Origin: Agrostemma githago
Taxonomy: Eukaryota; Streptophyta; Magnoliopsida; Caryophyllales; Caryophyllaceae
Direction: 5' to 3'
DNA: 64,000 nucleotides
NCBI GenBank assembly: GCA_958450325.1
Contig: OY288257.1
Coordinates: forward strand, 14,341,873-14,405,872
Position numbers and translations under genes: made by a program. The notes beneath the pieces were generated by a model. That model did not search any database. It was not told the origin of the DNA and worked only from the letters and a program-made list of their open reading frames with translations. Of this stretch, positions 1 to 10,684 are shown in pieces. The first letter of the stretch is position 1, and each line of letters begins with the position of its first letter.

Positions 1-90
1 TAACGATTAACTAAAGACTAATCTACACTAATTTAGGCTAAAGTAGTCTAGGGTTTAGTGGGTAATGTCTAACATTCCATAAGATTACAA

Positions 91-109
91 GGGGGGGGGG
101 GGGGGGGGG
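91..109. repeat. Poly-G tract (19 bases)
   Basis: Uninterrupted run of 19 G directly beside the minus-strand TATA box of the reversed LTR. The corresponding place in the + strand copy at 2791 has ordinary sequence, so this is an expansion or an assembly homopolymer error. Confidence 0.9.
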
Positions 110-170
110 TATTTATAGGGCTACAAGAGCAAAGGAAAATAAAAAAGGAAGCGCGGGTTACAGCTGCTCC

Positions 171-362
171 ATCCCGGTCGGGATGGTGGTGGTCCCGACC
201 GGGATCATGCATAACACCGGGCTGTGTTATGCATAACACTAGGCGGTGTTATTGCTCTTCCCGGTCGGGAAGGGTGATGATCCCGACTGGGATGGCCCAT
301 CAGAACACGCTTCTTTCTTGCACTCCTTCCCGACCGGGAAGGCTACTCTTCCCGCCCGGGAA
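171..362. repeat. Palindrome array, family A LTR (CCCGNNCGGG)
   Basis: Six palindromic words built on CCCG-NN-CGGG with AT/TT flanks: 171-184 (ATCCCGGTCGGGAT), 192-205, 257-272, 280-293 (one arm broken), 325-342 (CCTTCCCGACCGGGAAGG) and 348-362. In the LTR's own orientation the array lies just upstream of the TATA box. Confidence 0.85.
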
Positions 363-702
363 TGGTCTTGTAGGCCTCCAATATGATCATAAAGGTCCCT
401 ATTTGCTCTTCATAGGCTTCTCATCGATTCTCGGTGCTCGAGATCGAGTCTAAGGGGCTCGGGAATAGGTTTCAAGGTCTCGGGATCGAGTCTAAGCCAC
501 CGAGTGATCGTCGCTTCTCTTCGATGGCTCCAAATGTATCGGAAACGAGTCGGAATCGTTCCGTTACTTCAAGATAAGCCCTAGGAACCTAAAACGAGCT
601 AGAAGAAGCGTAAGTACCCTCGAAAACCGCTCCAAGAAGCGATTCTACAAGAGAAACCGGGACCAAACATAACAAATAACCACTACAAAACACACTTATC
701 AG

Positions 703-2790
703 TTTGAAAACCAGAAGGGTAGGAACCTGGAGGCATATGTGGATGATGCAATAGTGAAGAGCAAAGGGGACGCAGAGCACCTAAAAGACTTGCAGGAGAC
801 CTTCTCCTCCCTGCGTACCTACCGGATGAAACTTAACCCTAAAAAATGCACCTTTGGGGTCCGCTCTGGAAAGTTCTTTGGATTCCTAGTCAGTGCCAGG
901 GGGATTGACGCAAACCCGGAGAAAGTTCAGGCTGTCATGGACCTTCTAGAACCGAGAACGATTAGGGATATCTAGCGCCTAACTGGCAGGATGGCCACCG
1001 TGGCACGATTCATCGCCAGGTCAGCCGACAAGTCGACGCCTTTCTTTAAAGTGCTGAAAAGAAATAAGCAGTTCAAGTGGGAGACTGAACAAAAGGAGGC
1101 CTTCGAGCAACTAAAGGAACATCTGAAGAAGCTGCCAACCCTGGCAAGACCAGTGGCAGGGGAAAAGCTCTTCCTTTACATTGTCGTGACAAACTCAACT
1201 GTAAGCGCGGTAATCCTAAGGGAGGAAGCAGGCTCCCAACAACCGATTTACTTTGTAAGTCATGCCCTGGGGGCAGCGGAAAAGAACTACCCGCTCGTTG
1301 AAAAGGCAGCCTATGCAGTGGTCATAGCAGCCCGAAAACTCAGGCCAATTTCGATGCTCATCCCGTCGTCGTTCTGACAGACCAACCTCTGGAAAAAGTA
1401 TTGGAAATATTTGAGAAATCTGGAAGACTGCTGAAGTGGGCTATTGAACTGAGCGGATTGGGCATATCCTACCAGTCCAGGACTGCCATCAAGGCACAGG
1501 CCTTGGCAGATTTCCTGGCAGAGTGTTCCCACTCAGAAGAAGACAATCCACCTGCCAGCGAATGGACGATATATACCGACAGGTCATCCACATCCAACGG
1601 TGCGGGGGCAGGGATCGTGCTAACCAGCCCTGAGGGAACAGACTTTGAGCACGCGCTCAGATTCACCTTCCCAGCATCAAACAACGAGGCCGAGTACTAG
1701 GCTGTTCTAGCAGGCATCAACCTAGCCAAAGCTGCAGGGGAGAAAGACTTGTCCTGGCTACAGACTCTCAGCTCATAGCAAACCAAATCAACAGTGAATA
1801 CGAAGCTAGAGATCAAACCATGGCCTCATACCTGGAAAAGGTAAAGCAAGAGTTGTCCGGATTGAAATCCTATGAAGTTAAACAGATCCCTCGGTCACAG
1901 AACAACCGGGCGGATGCCTTGTCTAAACAGGCCAGCTCCAGCCTGCAAGACATAAGAAGGTCAGTATAGGTAGATGTAATACAAGAAAAGTCTACAACAC
2001 CCTGCCAGCTGATCAGTGTCATTGATGAAGTAGAATCTGAAAGCTGGATGACTCCTATCATCTAGTTCAAGAAGCATGGACTCCTTCCACAGGACCCAGC
2101 TCAGAGGAAAAGAGTGTCTGCCAAAGCTGCATGGTTCATGATGATTGGGGGGGAGTTGTACCACAAGTCCTTTTTCGCCCCCTACTTAAATGTCTGGGGG
2201 TAGGGCAGGCTGCAGAAGTATTGGACGACATACACTCTGGGATCTGCGGTCATCACGTTGGAGGAAGAACCCTGGCACACAAAGCCCTGAGGGCAGGGTA
2301 TTATTGGCCTACCATGCTCGCAGATGCCAGAAACCTGACCCAAAAATGCAGAAAGTGCCATCTCTTCGCCCTTGTGATACATGCCCCAGCTCAAGACCTC
2401 AGGCCTATCTTATCCCCCATCCCTTTCGCTCAGTGGGGAATGAACATCCTGGGCCCGTTTACTGTGGCAACTAGGGGCATGAAATTCTTGATAGTAGGAA
2501 TTGACTACTTCACCAAGTGGATCGAGGCTGAAGCTGTCCCAAATATAACAGACCCGACGGTCATGAAGGTGATCTGGAGAAATATAATAACGAGATACAG
2601 CCTGCCGAAAGTACTGGTCTTTAATCATGGCAGGCAGTTTGATAACGATCCCCTGAGAGCCTGGCTGGAGGGCCATGGCATAGCCGTCGCACACTTCGCC
2701 GTCTGCTACCCACAGACCAACGGGCAGGCTGAAGCAGCAAACAAACAAATACTGAATGGGCTAAAAAGGATGGTAAACGAGCTGAAAGAG
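703..2790 (+). pseudogene. Tat-lineage Ty3/gypsy pol remnant (RT, RNase H, second RNase H, integrase)
   Basis: Decayed polyprotein that once copied and integrated an LTR retrotransposon. It opens inside reverse transcriptase at the catalytic YVDD (about 735-747). It continues through the RT connection and RNase H (about 991-1376), a second archaeal-type RNase H (about 1555-1950), which is a hallmark of the Tat lineage, and integrase (2131-2790). Several in-frame stops (for example at 973 and 1698) and frameshifts (near 1345 and 1750) break it. The left edge is cut by the reversed family A LTR and the right edge by the 5' LTR of element A1, so neither gag nor its own LTRs remain. The lineage call rests on the double RNase H and motif style. 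It is clearly non-functional. Confidence 0.88.
2131..2790 (+). pseudogene. Integrase domain with two catalytic Asp replaced by Asn
   Basis: Longest open piece of the Tat remnant, about 220 codons. The N-terminal HHCC zinc module is present (HSGICGHH... then CRKCHLF). The DDE core is recognisable, but the first catalytic Asp is Asn (AAC at 2443-2445, context WGMNILGPF) and the second is Asn (AAT at 2623-2625, context VFNHGRQF). The Glu (GAA at 2731-2733, GQAEAANK) is kept. The C-terminal tail is lost at the junction with the family A LTR at 2791. The family needs all three acidic residues, so this copy is inferred to be catalytically dead. Confidence 0.85.
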
Positions 2791-3125
2791 TGATAAGTGT
2801 AGTTTGTAGTGCCTAATTTGTTGTGTTTGGTCCCGTTTTTCCTTGTGAAATTGCTCTTTGGAGCGGTTTCTGGGATACTCATACTTCTTCTAGTTCGTTT
2901 TAGGTTTCCGAGACCATTCAAGGAGAATTGGAACGATTCCGGCTCGTTTCATGCACTTTTGGAGCCAACGAAGAGAAGGAACGATCACTCGGTGCCTTGG
3001 ATTCGATCCCGAGATCTTGGGACCCATTCCCGAGTCCCTTAGACTCGATCCTGAGCCTCGAGAATCGATGAGAAGCCCATGAGAAGCAAGGAGGGACCTT
3101 AGAGATCATAATGGAGGCCTACAAG

Positions 3126-3277
3126 ACCCTTCTCGGGCGGGAAGAGAGCCTTCCCGGTCGGGAAGGAGTGCACGAATCAAACTGCTACTGATCTGGTCTT
3201 CCAGACCGGGAAGAAAGCTTCCTGACCGGGAAGGATGGCCCATCCCGACCGGGACCATTCCTTTCCGACCGGGAAGG
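3126..3277. repeat. Palindrome array upstream of TATA, A1 LTR
   Basis: About six words on the CCCG-NN-CGGG theme, for example 3149-3166 (CCTTCCCGGTCGGGAAGG) and 3242-3255. Several have one mutated arm (3198, 3218). The last ends about 50 bp before the TATA box. Confidence 0.85.
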
Positions 3278-3328
3278 AGTGCTGTAGCCGCGTGACTCTT
3301 CTTTTCCTCTCCTTCACTCTTGTAACCT

Positions 3329-3336
3329 TATAAATA
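3329..3336 (+). promoter_or_regulatory. TATA box of A1 LTR
   Basis: TATAAATA after a pyrimidine-rich stretch. It sits at the same relative place as the TATA motif in the reversed copy at 1-702 and in A2 (about 62274). Confidence 0.65.
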
Positions 3337-4441
3337 CTCCTCCCTTGTATTGTTTAAGAGGGGGACATTACATTAGACTATCTTAGACCTCTCTACATTA
3401 AAAAACCCTAGATTTAGTGCTCCTCTCATTAGCTTAATATTTCTTTAAACTTTTGTTAATCTTAGATTAATCTAGTTAATTAGTGATTCTTGTATTAAGG
3501 TTCTCTTGAAGAATCCATCAATTCTTGACAACTTTTGATGGAGATTATTTGGGTGTTCTTTTAATACAAGTTTTCATCTTTTTCATCCTCTTGTAGTTGG
3601 TATAATCTCTTTTCTCTTGTTCTTTGTTTATTTATCAAGTTTCAATCTTTACATATTGTTTATTGTTCTTGGTTGTTCATGATGAATGTTTTGTTGTTTA
3701 TGTTGATTTCTCTTATCATTGTTAGTATTAGATTGATTATGAGTGAGTAGACTCTTTGTAGGGTTAGTAGGGGGATTAAGTGTAGATTATGGGTAATTAG
3801 GGTTTGATTAAGGGAAAAGGTGGAATCTTTGTTGCTAGTCACATGTTGAGCACTCTATGTGTTTGTTGAATTGCGTGTTTGAGTTGTAGTGGCCACGCTT
3901 CTCATACTTGTTTTCATCTTCTCATCTTGTAATCGATTTGTGGTTGAATGCTTGTGTTTTGGGTAATACTTTGCATGAGTATTCGGGTCTAGTCTTTGAC
4001 ACGAGAGTGCGGACTTTGGCTTTGGCGCGAGAGCGCAAACCGACCTTAGTAATTAAGTGACACCTACACCCTTGACCTCCCAATTATCCTACTACACTTA
4101 TGAAACCAACCTAACCCTACTCTTTCCCATATTTGATTTCTCTATCTCCTTAGTAGACCATCTTCTCTAGTTTGTTAGTTTCTTTAATCTTTAGTTGTTT
4201 CAATTATTTTATGTCATACATAGTACATTGTTAGTCCACTTTCATCACCTTCAACCATCATAGTTTGTCAATTATCGTCTTCTTTGTGTTTGTTTGTGAC
4301 TTAGCCTTGTTTTTAGGTAGACCTAGTCTAGACACCATTTTCCATCCCTGTGGATACGACCCGACTTACCCTAGCTACCCGTTAGGATTAGTTGGACTTT
4401 ACTTGATCGGTGGGGGACGCGGCGAAACCCTACCATCAATT

Positions 4442-4459
4442 TGGTGCCGTTGCCGGAGA
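4442..4459 (+). other. Primer binding site, tRNA-Asp type (A1)
   Basis: TGGTGCCGTTGCCGGAGA lies three bases after the LTR end. It matches the TGGCGCCGTTGCCGGGGA-type PBS of Athila elements (complement of a tRNA-Asp 3' end) with two changes. Confidence 0.8.
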
Positions 4460-4664
4460 CGGTGCATGTTTAGACTTAGTTTGCTCATTGACTAGACTTA
4501 GTTACCCTTCTTGCGTTCTTCTTCTATCTCTTGTGCATATTTTGTAGGTTTTTCTTGTTTTTATAGCTTTTTTTTCTCTTTGTCTTCCGTTGTGCTCGTT
4601 TATCGTCTTTGCTTAGTGCCCATAAAGCACTAGGTGTTCTCACGTTTGTTCAAGTGCGTAGTGC

Positions 4665-7600
4665 ATGTTTAGGAGGAGAGGCGATTTCTTTCTCTTCAAT
4701 CCAGAGCCGGAGAGACTCTTTAGAGCCTTTCGCCAACGGACGATTGATCGGGTTAAAATCTCTCAACCGAGTACTAGCAATACCATTAAAGAACAAGCTC
4801 AAGGATCCGACTTGAACGATACACCTCGAGAGACGGCCGAAGGAAATTTCATCAATCCCTTTGGTACTTCTAGTCATTCCTCTCAACCTAGTTCCCCTTC
4901 TACTTCTACATCAACACCATCTGCACCATCATCTCCCGCCAATCCAACAATGCCTAAGCTCTCTTCTCACTCAACCTTTACAGAAGACGTTTTGCCCGGT
5001 CCCACCGCTTTACCGCCCGCATATACCGGCAATTTTGTGGCAAAAACACCGTTCATCCAATTAGTCGAAAGAAGTCAATTTACTGGGTTATCGACCGAAG
5101 ATCCTCATCAACACATGGAAACCTTTTCGGATTATTGTGATGCTATCTCACAACCGGGAATAACCCAAGACCAAATTCGGTGGGTATTATTTCCATTCTC
5201 TTTGATCGGTAAAGCTAAGCAATGGTTCAAGGGTTTAGACAAGGCGGCTCTCGGTATTGATACTTGGAAGAAGCTAGCCTTAGCTTTCTACCAACAATTT
5301 TATCCCCCGGAGAAGACAAATCTATTGAGAGCCTCTATCACGGGATTCCAACAACGTGATGAAGAAAGCCTCTATGAATCGTGGGAAAGATTCAAAGCCT
5401 TGATCCGCTCTTGTTCTCACCATGGTCTATCATAGTGGTTCCTTGTTCAATTGTTTTGGAACGGGTTATATGAAGACTCAAGGGCCATACTCAACATGGG
5501 ATCGAATGGAAGGTTTACCGAGGTGGATGATGACCAAACATGGTCAAGAATCAAGGAGATGGCGGTGCACAACTCCCAATACTCAAGGCCTAGAAAGGCG
5601 AATCGAGGAGGAAGGCACGAGATCGATGCCATTACACAATTAAGTATTGATCTTGGAGCACAATTAAAAACCCACATGGAATCTATTGACAAGAAGGTCC
5701 AAAGCCATTTTGATCAAGGTCAAAGTGCAAGTGCCTCCCACCAACATTCAATTCAACAAGTCAATGGTTTGGGAGTTGTATCTCCTACATCTTATTATGG
5801 GATATGCGATATTTGCGGGATATTTGGACATGAGCCTCTACATTGTCGAGGTAGTATTGAGCAAGTGAGCGCCTTTCAAGCGTTCAAGCAAGGTGCTCCC
5901 TATCCTCACATGTTCCAAGCTTCCCATCAAGCTTCCCAACAACAATCTCTACAACACCGTCCATATGTTCCACCTCCCTTAAGGGACAACAACCAAGGCT
6001 ACCAAGGTTATGTGGGCAACCCAAGGCCATTCAACAACTTCAAGCAACATAACCAAGTTACCTTCAACAACAATCAAGGGTTCCAACAAGGGAACTTCAA
6101 TCAGGGTGGTTTCCAAGGAAACCAACACAACCAAGGACATAAAAACTACAACCATGGCAACACTCAAGGCCTTAATCAAGGCAACTCTGATGGGTTCCAA
6201 GGGAACCATCAACAACAACAAGGGTCTCAAGGTACTCGACAAGAAAGCAAGCAAAGGAGCCGGTCTCCAATTCATGATTATGGTACTCCCTTAGCCCTCA
6301 CCGATACTCCACACAATCCACAATCTCCACCTCGAGATTTCGACATGCAAAAATCTATGTTGGATGTGCAAAAGAGTAACCAAGAAATGCAAAGAAGCCA
6401 AATGGAGATGCTAAGAAACCAACAAAAATTCTTTGCTCATATTCAAAGGGAGAATATAGCAAGAGATGCTCATATGAAGATGCTCGAAACCCAAATAGCT
6501 CAAGTTGCTTCGGGAAGCTCTTCAAGGCAAAAGGGACAACTACCTCCTCAAGGTGAAACGGCGAAATTTGAGCATGTGAATGCTATTACCTTGAGGAGTG
6601 GTGTATCTTATGACTCCCCCGTGTTTCCTAGTGAGCAACAAGCAATGAAATAAGTTGTATCTCCAACTCAAGAAAACTCAAGCTTGGGAAATCCAATGGA
6701 GGAGCAAGTTTTGTGGGAGATTGAGAAACCCCATGAAGACAAGCTTCCCCCACTTCAAGGAAAAGACAAAGGAAAAGAGAAAATGTCAATTGAAAAGTCC
6801 AACCTTAATGAGCAAGATAAGGTACATATCAAATTACCTTTCCCAACAAGGCAAATGAAGACCAAGGTGGATGTTCAATATGACAAGTTCCTAGATATTG
6901 TGAAGAAATTGGATGTGAGTGTCCCTTTTACCGAGCTACTTACCCAAATCCCGGCATATGGAAGATTCATGAAAGAAATCTTGGCTAGGAAGAGATCCGT
7001 CGACAAGGAAGAGACCATAGCGTTCACAAGAGAGGTGAGCGAGCTCATTCAAGGTTCTACACTTCCCAAGTTGAAGGATCCGGGTAGTTTCTCGATCTCG
7101 TGCACCATAGGCAACTTGAAGATTGAGAGAGCATTATGTGATTTGGGTGTAAGTGTAAGCATCATTCCCTATTCTATTTATGAGCGACTTGGGATGAAAG
7201 AGCTCAAATGTACTTCTATTACACTCCAAATGGCCGATCGTTCACTCAACCGACCATTGGGGATGTTGGAAGATGTGCCACTAAGAATCGAGAAGTTTTT
7301 CATTCCGGTCGACTTCCTCGTGCTTGATATGCCGGAAGATGCTATCACTCCCATTATCCTTGGGCGCCCATTTCTACATACCGCCGGTGCGATGATTGAT
7401 GTAAAGAATGGTAGGATCACATTTGAGCTAGGCGACGAGAAGCTCGTGTTTGACCTCCAAGGTAACACCTCGCCTACTAATGATGAATCGTGCAATATGA
7501 TCCACGCCATGAAAGACATCAATCTAGGGGATGAGTCGGGTGAAAGCTTGAAGAACAACTTCTATGGAATTGAAGATGATGATTCCGAGCTTGGGGCGGA

Positions 7601-7901
7601 TGAATGCCCATATCATGATATTGAGGACAAGTCGCAAGGCAAGAAGAACGTCGAGCCTCCCTTGGGGCCACATGAAGATAGATGGACGTTTGGGTATATA
7701 CCGAAGGATCGAAAGTACAAGTTCAAGCCATTGAACTTAGTAGATCGGGATGCCCCGGGAATGTCGAGACAAGGTTGTGAAGAACCTTGGAGTGTGGATG
7801 GTTATACCACTAGTTTGATTGAAGACTTCTCGAGAGCCTTTGATTTGTTTCTTCGTGCTCTTGATGGCGATGGAATTGGCTATAGTGTTGTTGAAAAATG
7901 A
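4665..7901 (+). pseudogene. Athila-like gag-protease frame with two in-frame stops
   Basis: One continuous frame of 1,079 codons encoding capsid-type Gag and an aspartic protease, broken only by TAG at 5433-5435 and TAA at 6651-6653. The first ATG is at 4665 (MFRRRGDFF). The core Gag fold lies around residues 100-260 (AKQWFKGL, FYQQFYPPEK, ESWERFKAL). A CCHC zinc knuckle (CDICGIFGHEPLHC) lies near residue 385, followed by a long N/Q/G-rich tract. The protease has the Athila-style DLGVS active-site motif near residue 826 and the hydrophobic-ILGRPFLHTAGA segment. The frame ends at 7901 with no RT behind it. Element A2 has the same Gag N-terminus. Both stops are point changes, so the copy decayed recently or relies on other copies. 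Confidence 0.85.
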
Positions 7902-8600
7902 TTGAAGAATGCACCATCCTTGGTTTGACGGAGTTCCAAAAGAACCGTGTCATTGTATATATCTCTTTCTTGTAATTCTTTTGAGTCTTGTGAAATTCTT
8001 GTAGTTTGGTATTTTGATGAGCGATGTGAGGGAGGGATTTTGATGAATCTTAGAGAGGAGTGGTTATTGATAGAGCTTGGATTGTGAGCAAAGGAGTCGG
8101 TTTTTGAAGCTTTGGACAAACTTTTGGGGTTATGAAGAGCAAGAGGACTCTTCTCGGCTGAGAAGAGAGCATCCCGACCGGGAAGGAGCCATCCCGATCG
8201 GGATGAGTGTACCAAAAATCGAGTTTTCTGGAGTGTCTTCCCGACCGAGAAGGGAGCTTCCCGACCGGGAAGGGTATGTCATCCCGACCAGGACCAACCA
8301 TCCCGACCGGGATGGTACCATACTCCTCCTTTGACCTCTTCTTTGTCGTGTGAGCCCACCCTACCAATTTAGACCCCCTCCCAACCTCCCTACCTACCCT
8401 TGCACATATCATATGACTCCTACACTTCATATACATACCCTCACCTCATCTTATCTTCACTACATACCGAGCCTCACATCAAATCCCACCTCCTTATACC
8501 TTCGTACTTCAACCATGGGACCATATCAAGAATGAAGAGGAATAGCAATGACGAAGACTAGCTACGTGTCGTTATCGAACTATGAGACGATGGAGCGAGT
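7902..8600 (+). other. A1 3' region: palindrome array, C-rich leader, possible ORF start
   Basis: After the protease stop comes about 250 bp of unremarkable sequence, then a palindrome array (8154-8324), then a C/T-rich stretch (8350-8510) ending in ACCATGGGACC at 8513. The ATG opens a very short frame before a stop. Athila elements often carry an extra ORF downstream of pol, and this looks like the decayed start of one. Element B has the same order (array, then C-rich stretch) at 13139-13550. Confidence 0.5.
8154..8324. repeat. Second palindrome array of element A1
   Basis: Six CCCG-NN-CGGG words, such as ATCCCGATCGGGAT near 8191 and CTTCCCGACCGGGAAG near 8260. They are the same word type as in the LTR array but lie in the element interior, downstream of the protease. 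Confidence 0.85.
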
Positions 8601-9122
8601 GAGTTGCTAACCGATTGGTACGGAAACTATCCTTTCTTTTTGTTGTGTGCCAAATTTGGACAGTTTTTCCTCCCATTTAGACCTGTTTTTTCTTCGTTTT
8701 GCGAGAATAAAGTGCGATTATCGCCGTATTTTGAGTAATTCTCGCATTAGCGTCTCTGTTTTGCATTTTACATGTTTTTGGTAGTTTTCTGTCTATTTTG
8801 ATAGGATTTTCGACCAAAAATGTGTCCGAGCTCCTATGAGCATGAGAGAGAGAGGGAGATCGTCTGAAAAGAAAAGCACACAAATTAAAATCCAAAGTCC
8901 AAACCCAAGAGGTGAAACCTTGAGCAAAAAGGAAAAAGTATAGTCCATTATGCATCTTCACCGGAGAGGTCGAAGTTCAAATCGATATATCTAGAGTTCT
9001 AGACCTCGGATCGAAGCGATTCCAGTTGGAAGTAAAAGATTATCTTCTTAGCTTTCCAACGACATATCACACGCCCCAATCGGAGATCAAACGAGAGAGT
9101 TATGGCCCTCTGAAGTCACAGA

Positions 9123-9346
9123 GCGAAATTTCACCCGATGAGAATTTGACCGGGCGAAATTTCGCCCGACGGTGTTCCTCCCCAGATTGCCATTTTGGAC
9201 AAAAAGTTCATAGGGTGAAATTTCACCCTATTAGATGACCGGGCGAAATTTCGCCCACCGGGTGAAATTTCGCCCGATGGAGAAAAGCGCCAAAAATGGC
9301 GATTCGAGAAGAAAATCTCACCGGGTGAAATTTCACCCGGTGGTGC
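9123..9346. repeat. Palindrome array, element B LTR (GGGYGAAATTTCRCCC)
   Basis: Six or more 16-20-bp palindromes, for example CCGGGCGAAATTTCGCCCG near 9150, AGGGTGAAATTTCACCCT near 9212 and ACCGGGTGAAATTTCACCCG near 9320. The variable pair changes on both arms together (C/G or T/A), so most words stay palindromic. It lies about 140-360 bp upstream of the TATA-like run. Confidence 0.88.
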
Positions 9347-9482
9347 TAATGTCGTCAACCGCAGGGCAAAACTTCACCCTATGAAGACTCATTGGGCAAA
9401 GTTGCATCCCAAAGGACAAAGTCTCACTAATGGGCAAGGATTAGATTATGGGCTTTAGGTTAAATATCCATTAAGAGATTAC

Positions 9483-9490
9483 TATATATA
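9483..9490 (+). promoter_or_regulatory. TATA-like box of element B LTR
   Basis: TATATATA followed by an AT-rich leader and, about 1 kb on, the PBS. Its position relative to the palindrome array parallels family A. Confidence 0.5.
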
Positions 9491-10504
9491 TGTTACCCTA
9501 GTTTATTTCCCAAGTCACCTCTCCATTGTGCTAAGGAGGGAAGACATTACACCACTCCACCATCCTATTACACCATCCATTAGTAGTAGTTTAGTAGTAT
9601 TCTAGTAGAAATCCTCCAAAATTCTAGTAGTTTACATAGTAATTAATAGTAGATCTACATAACTTCCATCAACAATTATCTAGATCTCAAGTTTGTAAGA
9701 AGATTATTCAAGTTTTATTTGAAGATTTGTTGGGTTTAATGAAGGATTAGTGACAAGTTCTTCACTTTATTCATCAAAGATTCAATCTTTACTTATGCAA
9801 TCCTCTTATTTCCTATAGATCTACATAGTTGGTATAATTCTCTTCCACTCCCTAATCTCTAATTTAGTTTTTATGTTGTTTTCTCATCATTATCTTGTTT
9901 AGATCTAATTAATATGCATGTTGAAATGATTTCCATGATGAATTGTGAGTAGATTTCTTTGTTGGGAAATTAGGGAGGAGGATTTGGATTATTTTATTCA
10001 AGGGATGTTGGTGGGTTGTTTACTTGTTAATTATCGATGTTAGGGTTTTTGTGTCTTTGTTGACTTAGAATCGCGACTAGGCCGACCTTGACTCATTTCT
10101 ACCAATATGGGGAAACTCGGGGTAGAAATTACCTTAAATTGAGACTTACCCTTTCGTCGCGAAAGCGGGTTTAGGTAGGTTGGGTGAGGATACCGAAAGG
10201 TGGCACTCTCCTTTTTAACGTTGTAACAAAAACTCGATCCCGAGACTATTAGACCCCATTTCCAAATCCCGACTCTCCCCAACACCTTTCCTATTTATTG
10301 ACCCTAGCCTACGATCTCTCGACCTCTCTTGACTCAAAACCCCCCTTCTCGACCCAATCAGTCCTTGACTTTGACTTGACCGACTACCTCTCGACCATCC
10401 CTGTGGATCGATCCCCGACTTCCCGCTACTACGTAGTAGTATTCCGGGGTTTATAAATATTGTTTGACCGCGTTGGATATGCGACAATTCGATGCGCATC
10501 AAAA

Positions 10505-10522
10505 TGGCGCCGTTGCCGGGGA
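10505..10522 (+). other. Primer binding site, tRNA-Asp type (element B)
   Basis: TGGCGCCGTTGCCGGGGA, the classical Athila-type PBS, three bases after the LTR end. Confidence 0.85.
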
Positions 10523-10684
10523 CGGTGATCAGTTAGTTGAGTTTTTGTCATTGTGTTTGGGTAAAAACAAAAAAAAACAAAAAAAAACAAAAAAATAAAT
10601 AAAAAGGTTAGTCTTTTTGTGTGCTTCTTGGTGTTCATGTTGCTTGTCTCTTGCATTCATCTCATTCGTTGATCAATCCCTTTT

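Larger units (their letters stand above)
1..702 (-). repeat. LTR of Athila-like family A, reversed, cut by window edge
   Basis: This is the reverse complement of the family A LTR seen at 2791 and 61777. The shared LTR start (TGATAAGTGTAG-type) lies at its right end, at 702. It carries the same landmarks in mirrored order: the conserved coding-like block (about 400-620), a palindrome array (171-362), a minus-strand TATA box next to a 19-base G run (91-118) and an AT-rich leader. The LTR end and the element interior lie left of the window. It interrupts the RT domain of an older Tat pol that continues at 703. Confidence 0.8.
2791..4438 (+). repeat. 5' LTR of element A1
   Basis: Begins TGATAAGTGTAG and ends ...CCATCA, two bases before the PBS. 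These TGAT/ATCA ends match the second copy at 61777-63330. It contains a palindrome array (3126-3277), a TATA box (3329-3336) and an AT-rich leader of about 1 kb. It was inserted into the integrase of the older Tat pol. Confidence 0.85.
2791..8600 (+). mobile_element. Element A1: Athila-like LTR retrotransposon lacking RT/integrase
   Basis: A + strand element with 5' LTR (2791-4438), PBS (4442-4459), one long gag-protease frame (4665-7901) and a 3' region with a second palindrome array (8154-8324) and a C-rich stretch. No RT, RNase H or integrase is present, and no 3' LTR of this family follows before element B sequence begins. It is therefore an internally deleted, non-autonomous or truncated copy. 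The right limit near 8600 is approximate because no clean junction with element B could be read. Affiliation to Athila rests on the tRNA-Asp-like PBS, the DLG-type protease motif and the gag style. Confidence 0.75.
8640..10501 (+). repeat. LTR of element B (left end approximate)
   Basis: Ends ...GCGCATCA just before the PBS. It contains a palindrome array (9123-9346), a TATA-like run (9483-9490) and a long AT-rich leader. The leader resembles that of family A in layout but not in sequence. A related LTR in reverse orientation lies at 20301-20662. The start could not be fixed by a second copy. Confidence 0.55.

Noticed and set aside
4442..4459. tRNA gene fragments
   Set aside because: These matches, and those at 10505, 45478 and 63334, are complements of tRNA 3' ends next to LTRs, i.e. 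primer binding sites. No cloverleaf is present.
3126..9346. Could the regularly recurring palindromes be a CRISPR array?
   Set aside because: Eukaryotic nuclear DNA, irregular spacing, diverging words and placement inside LTRs.
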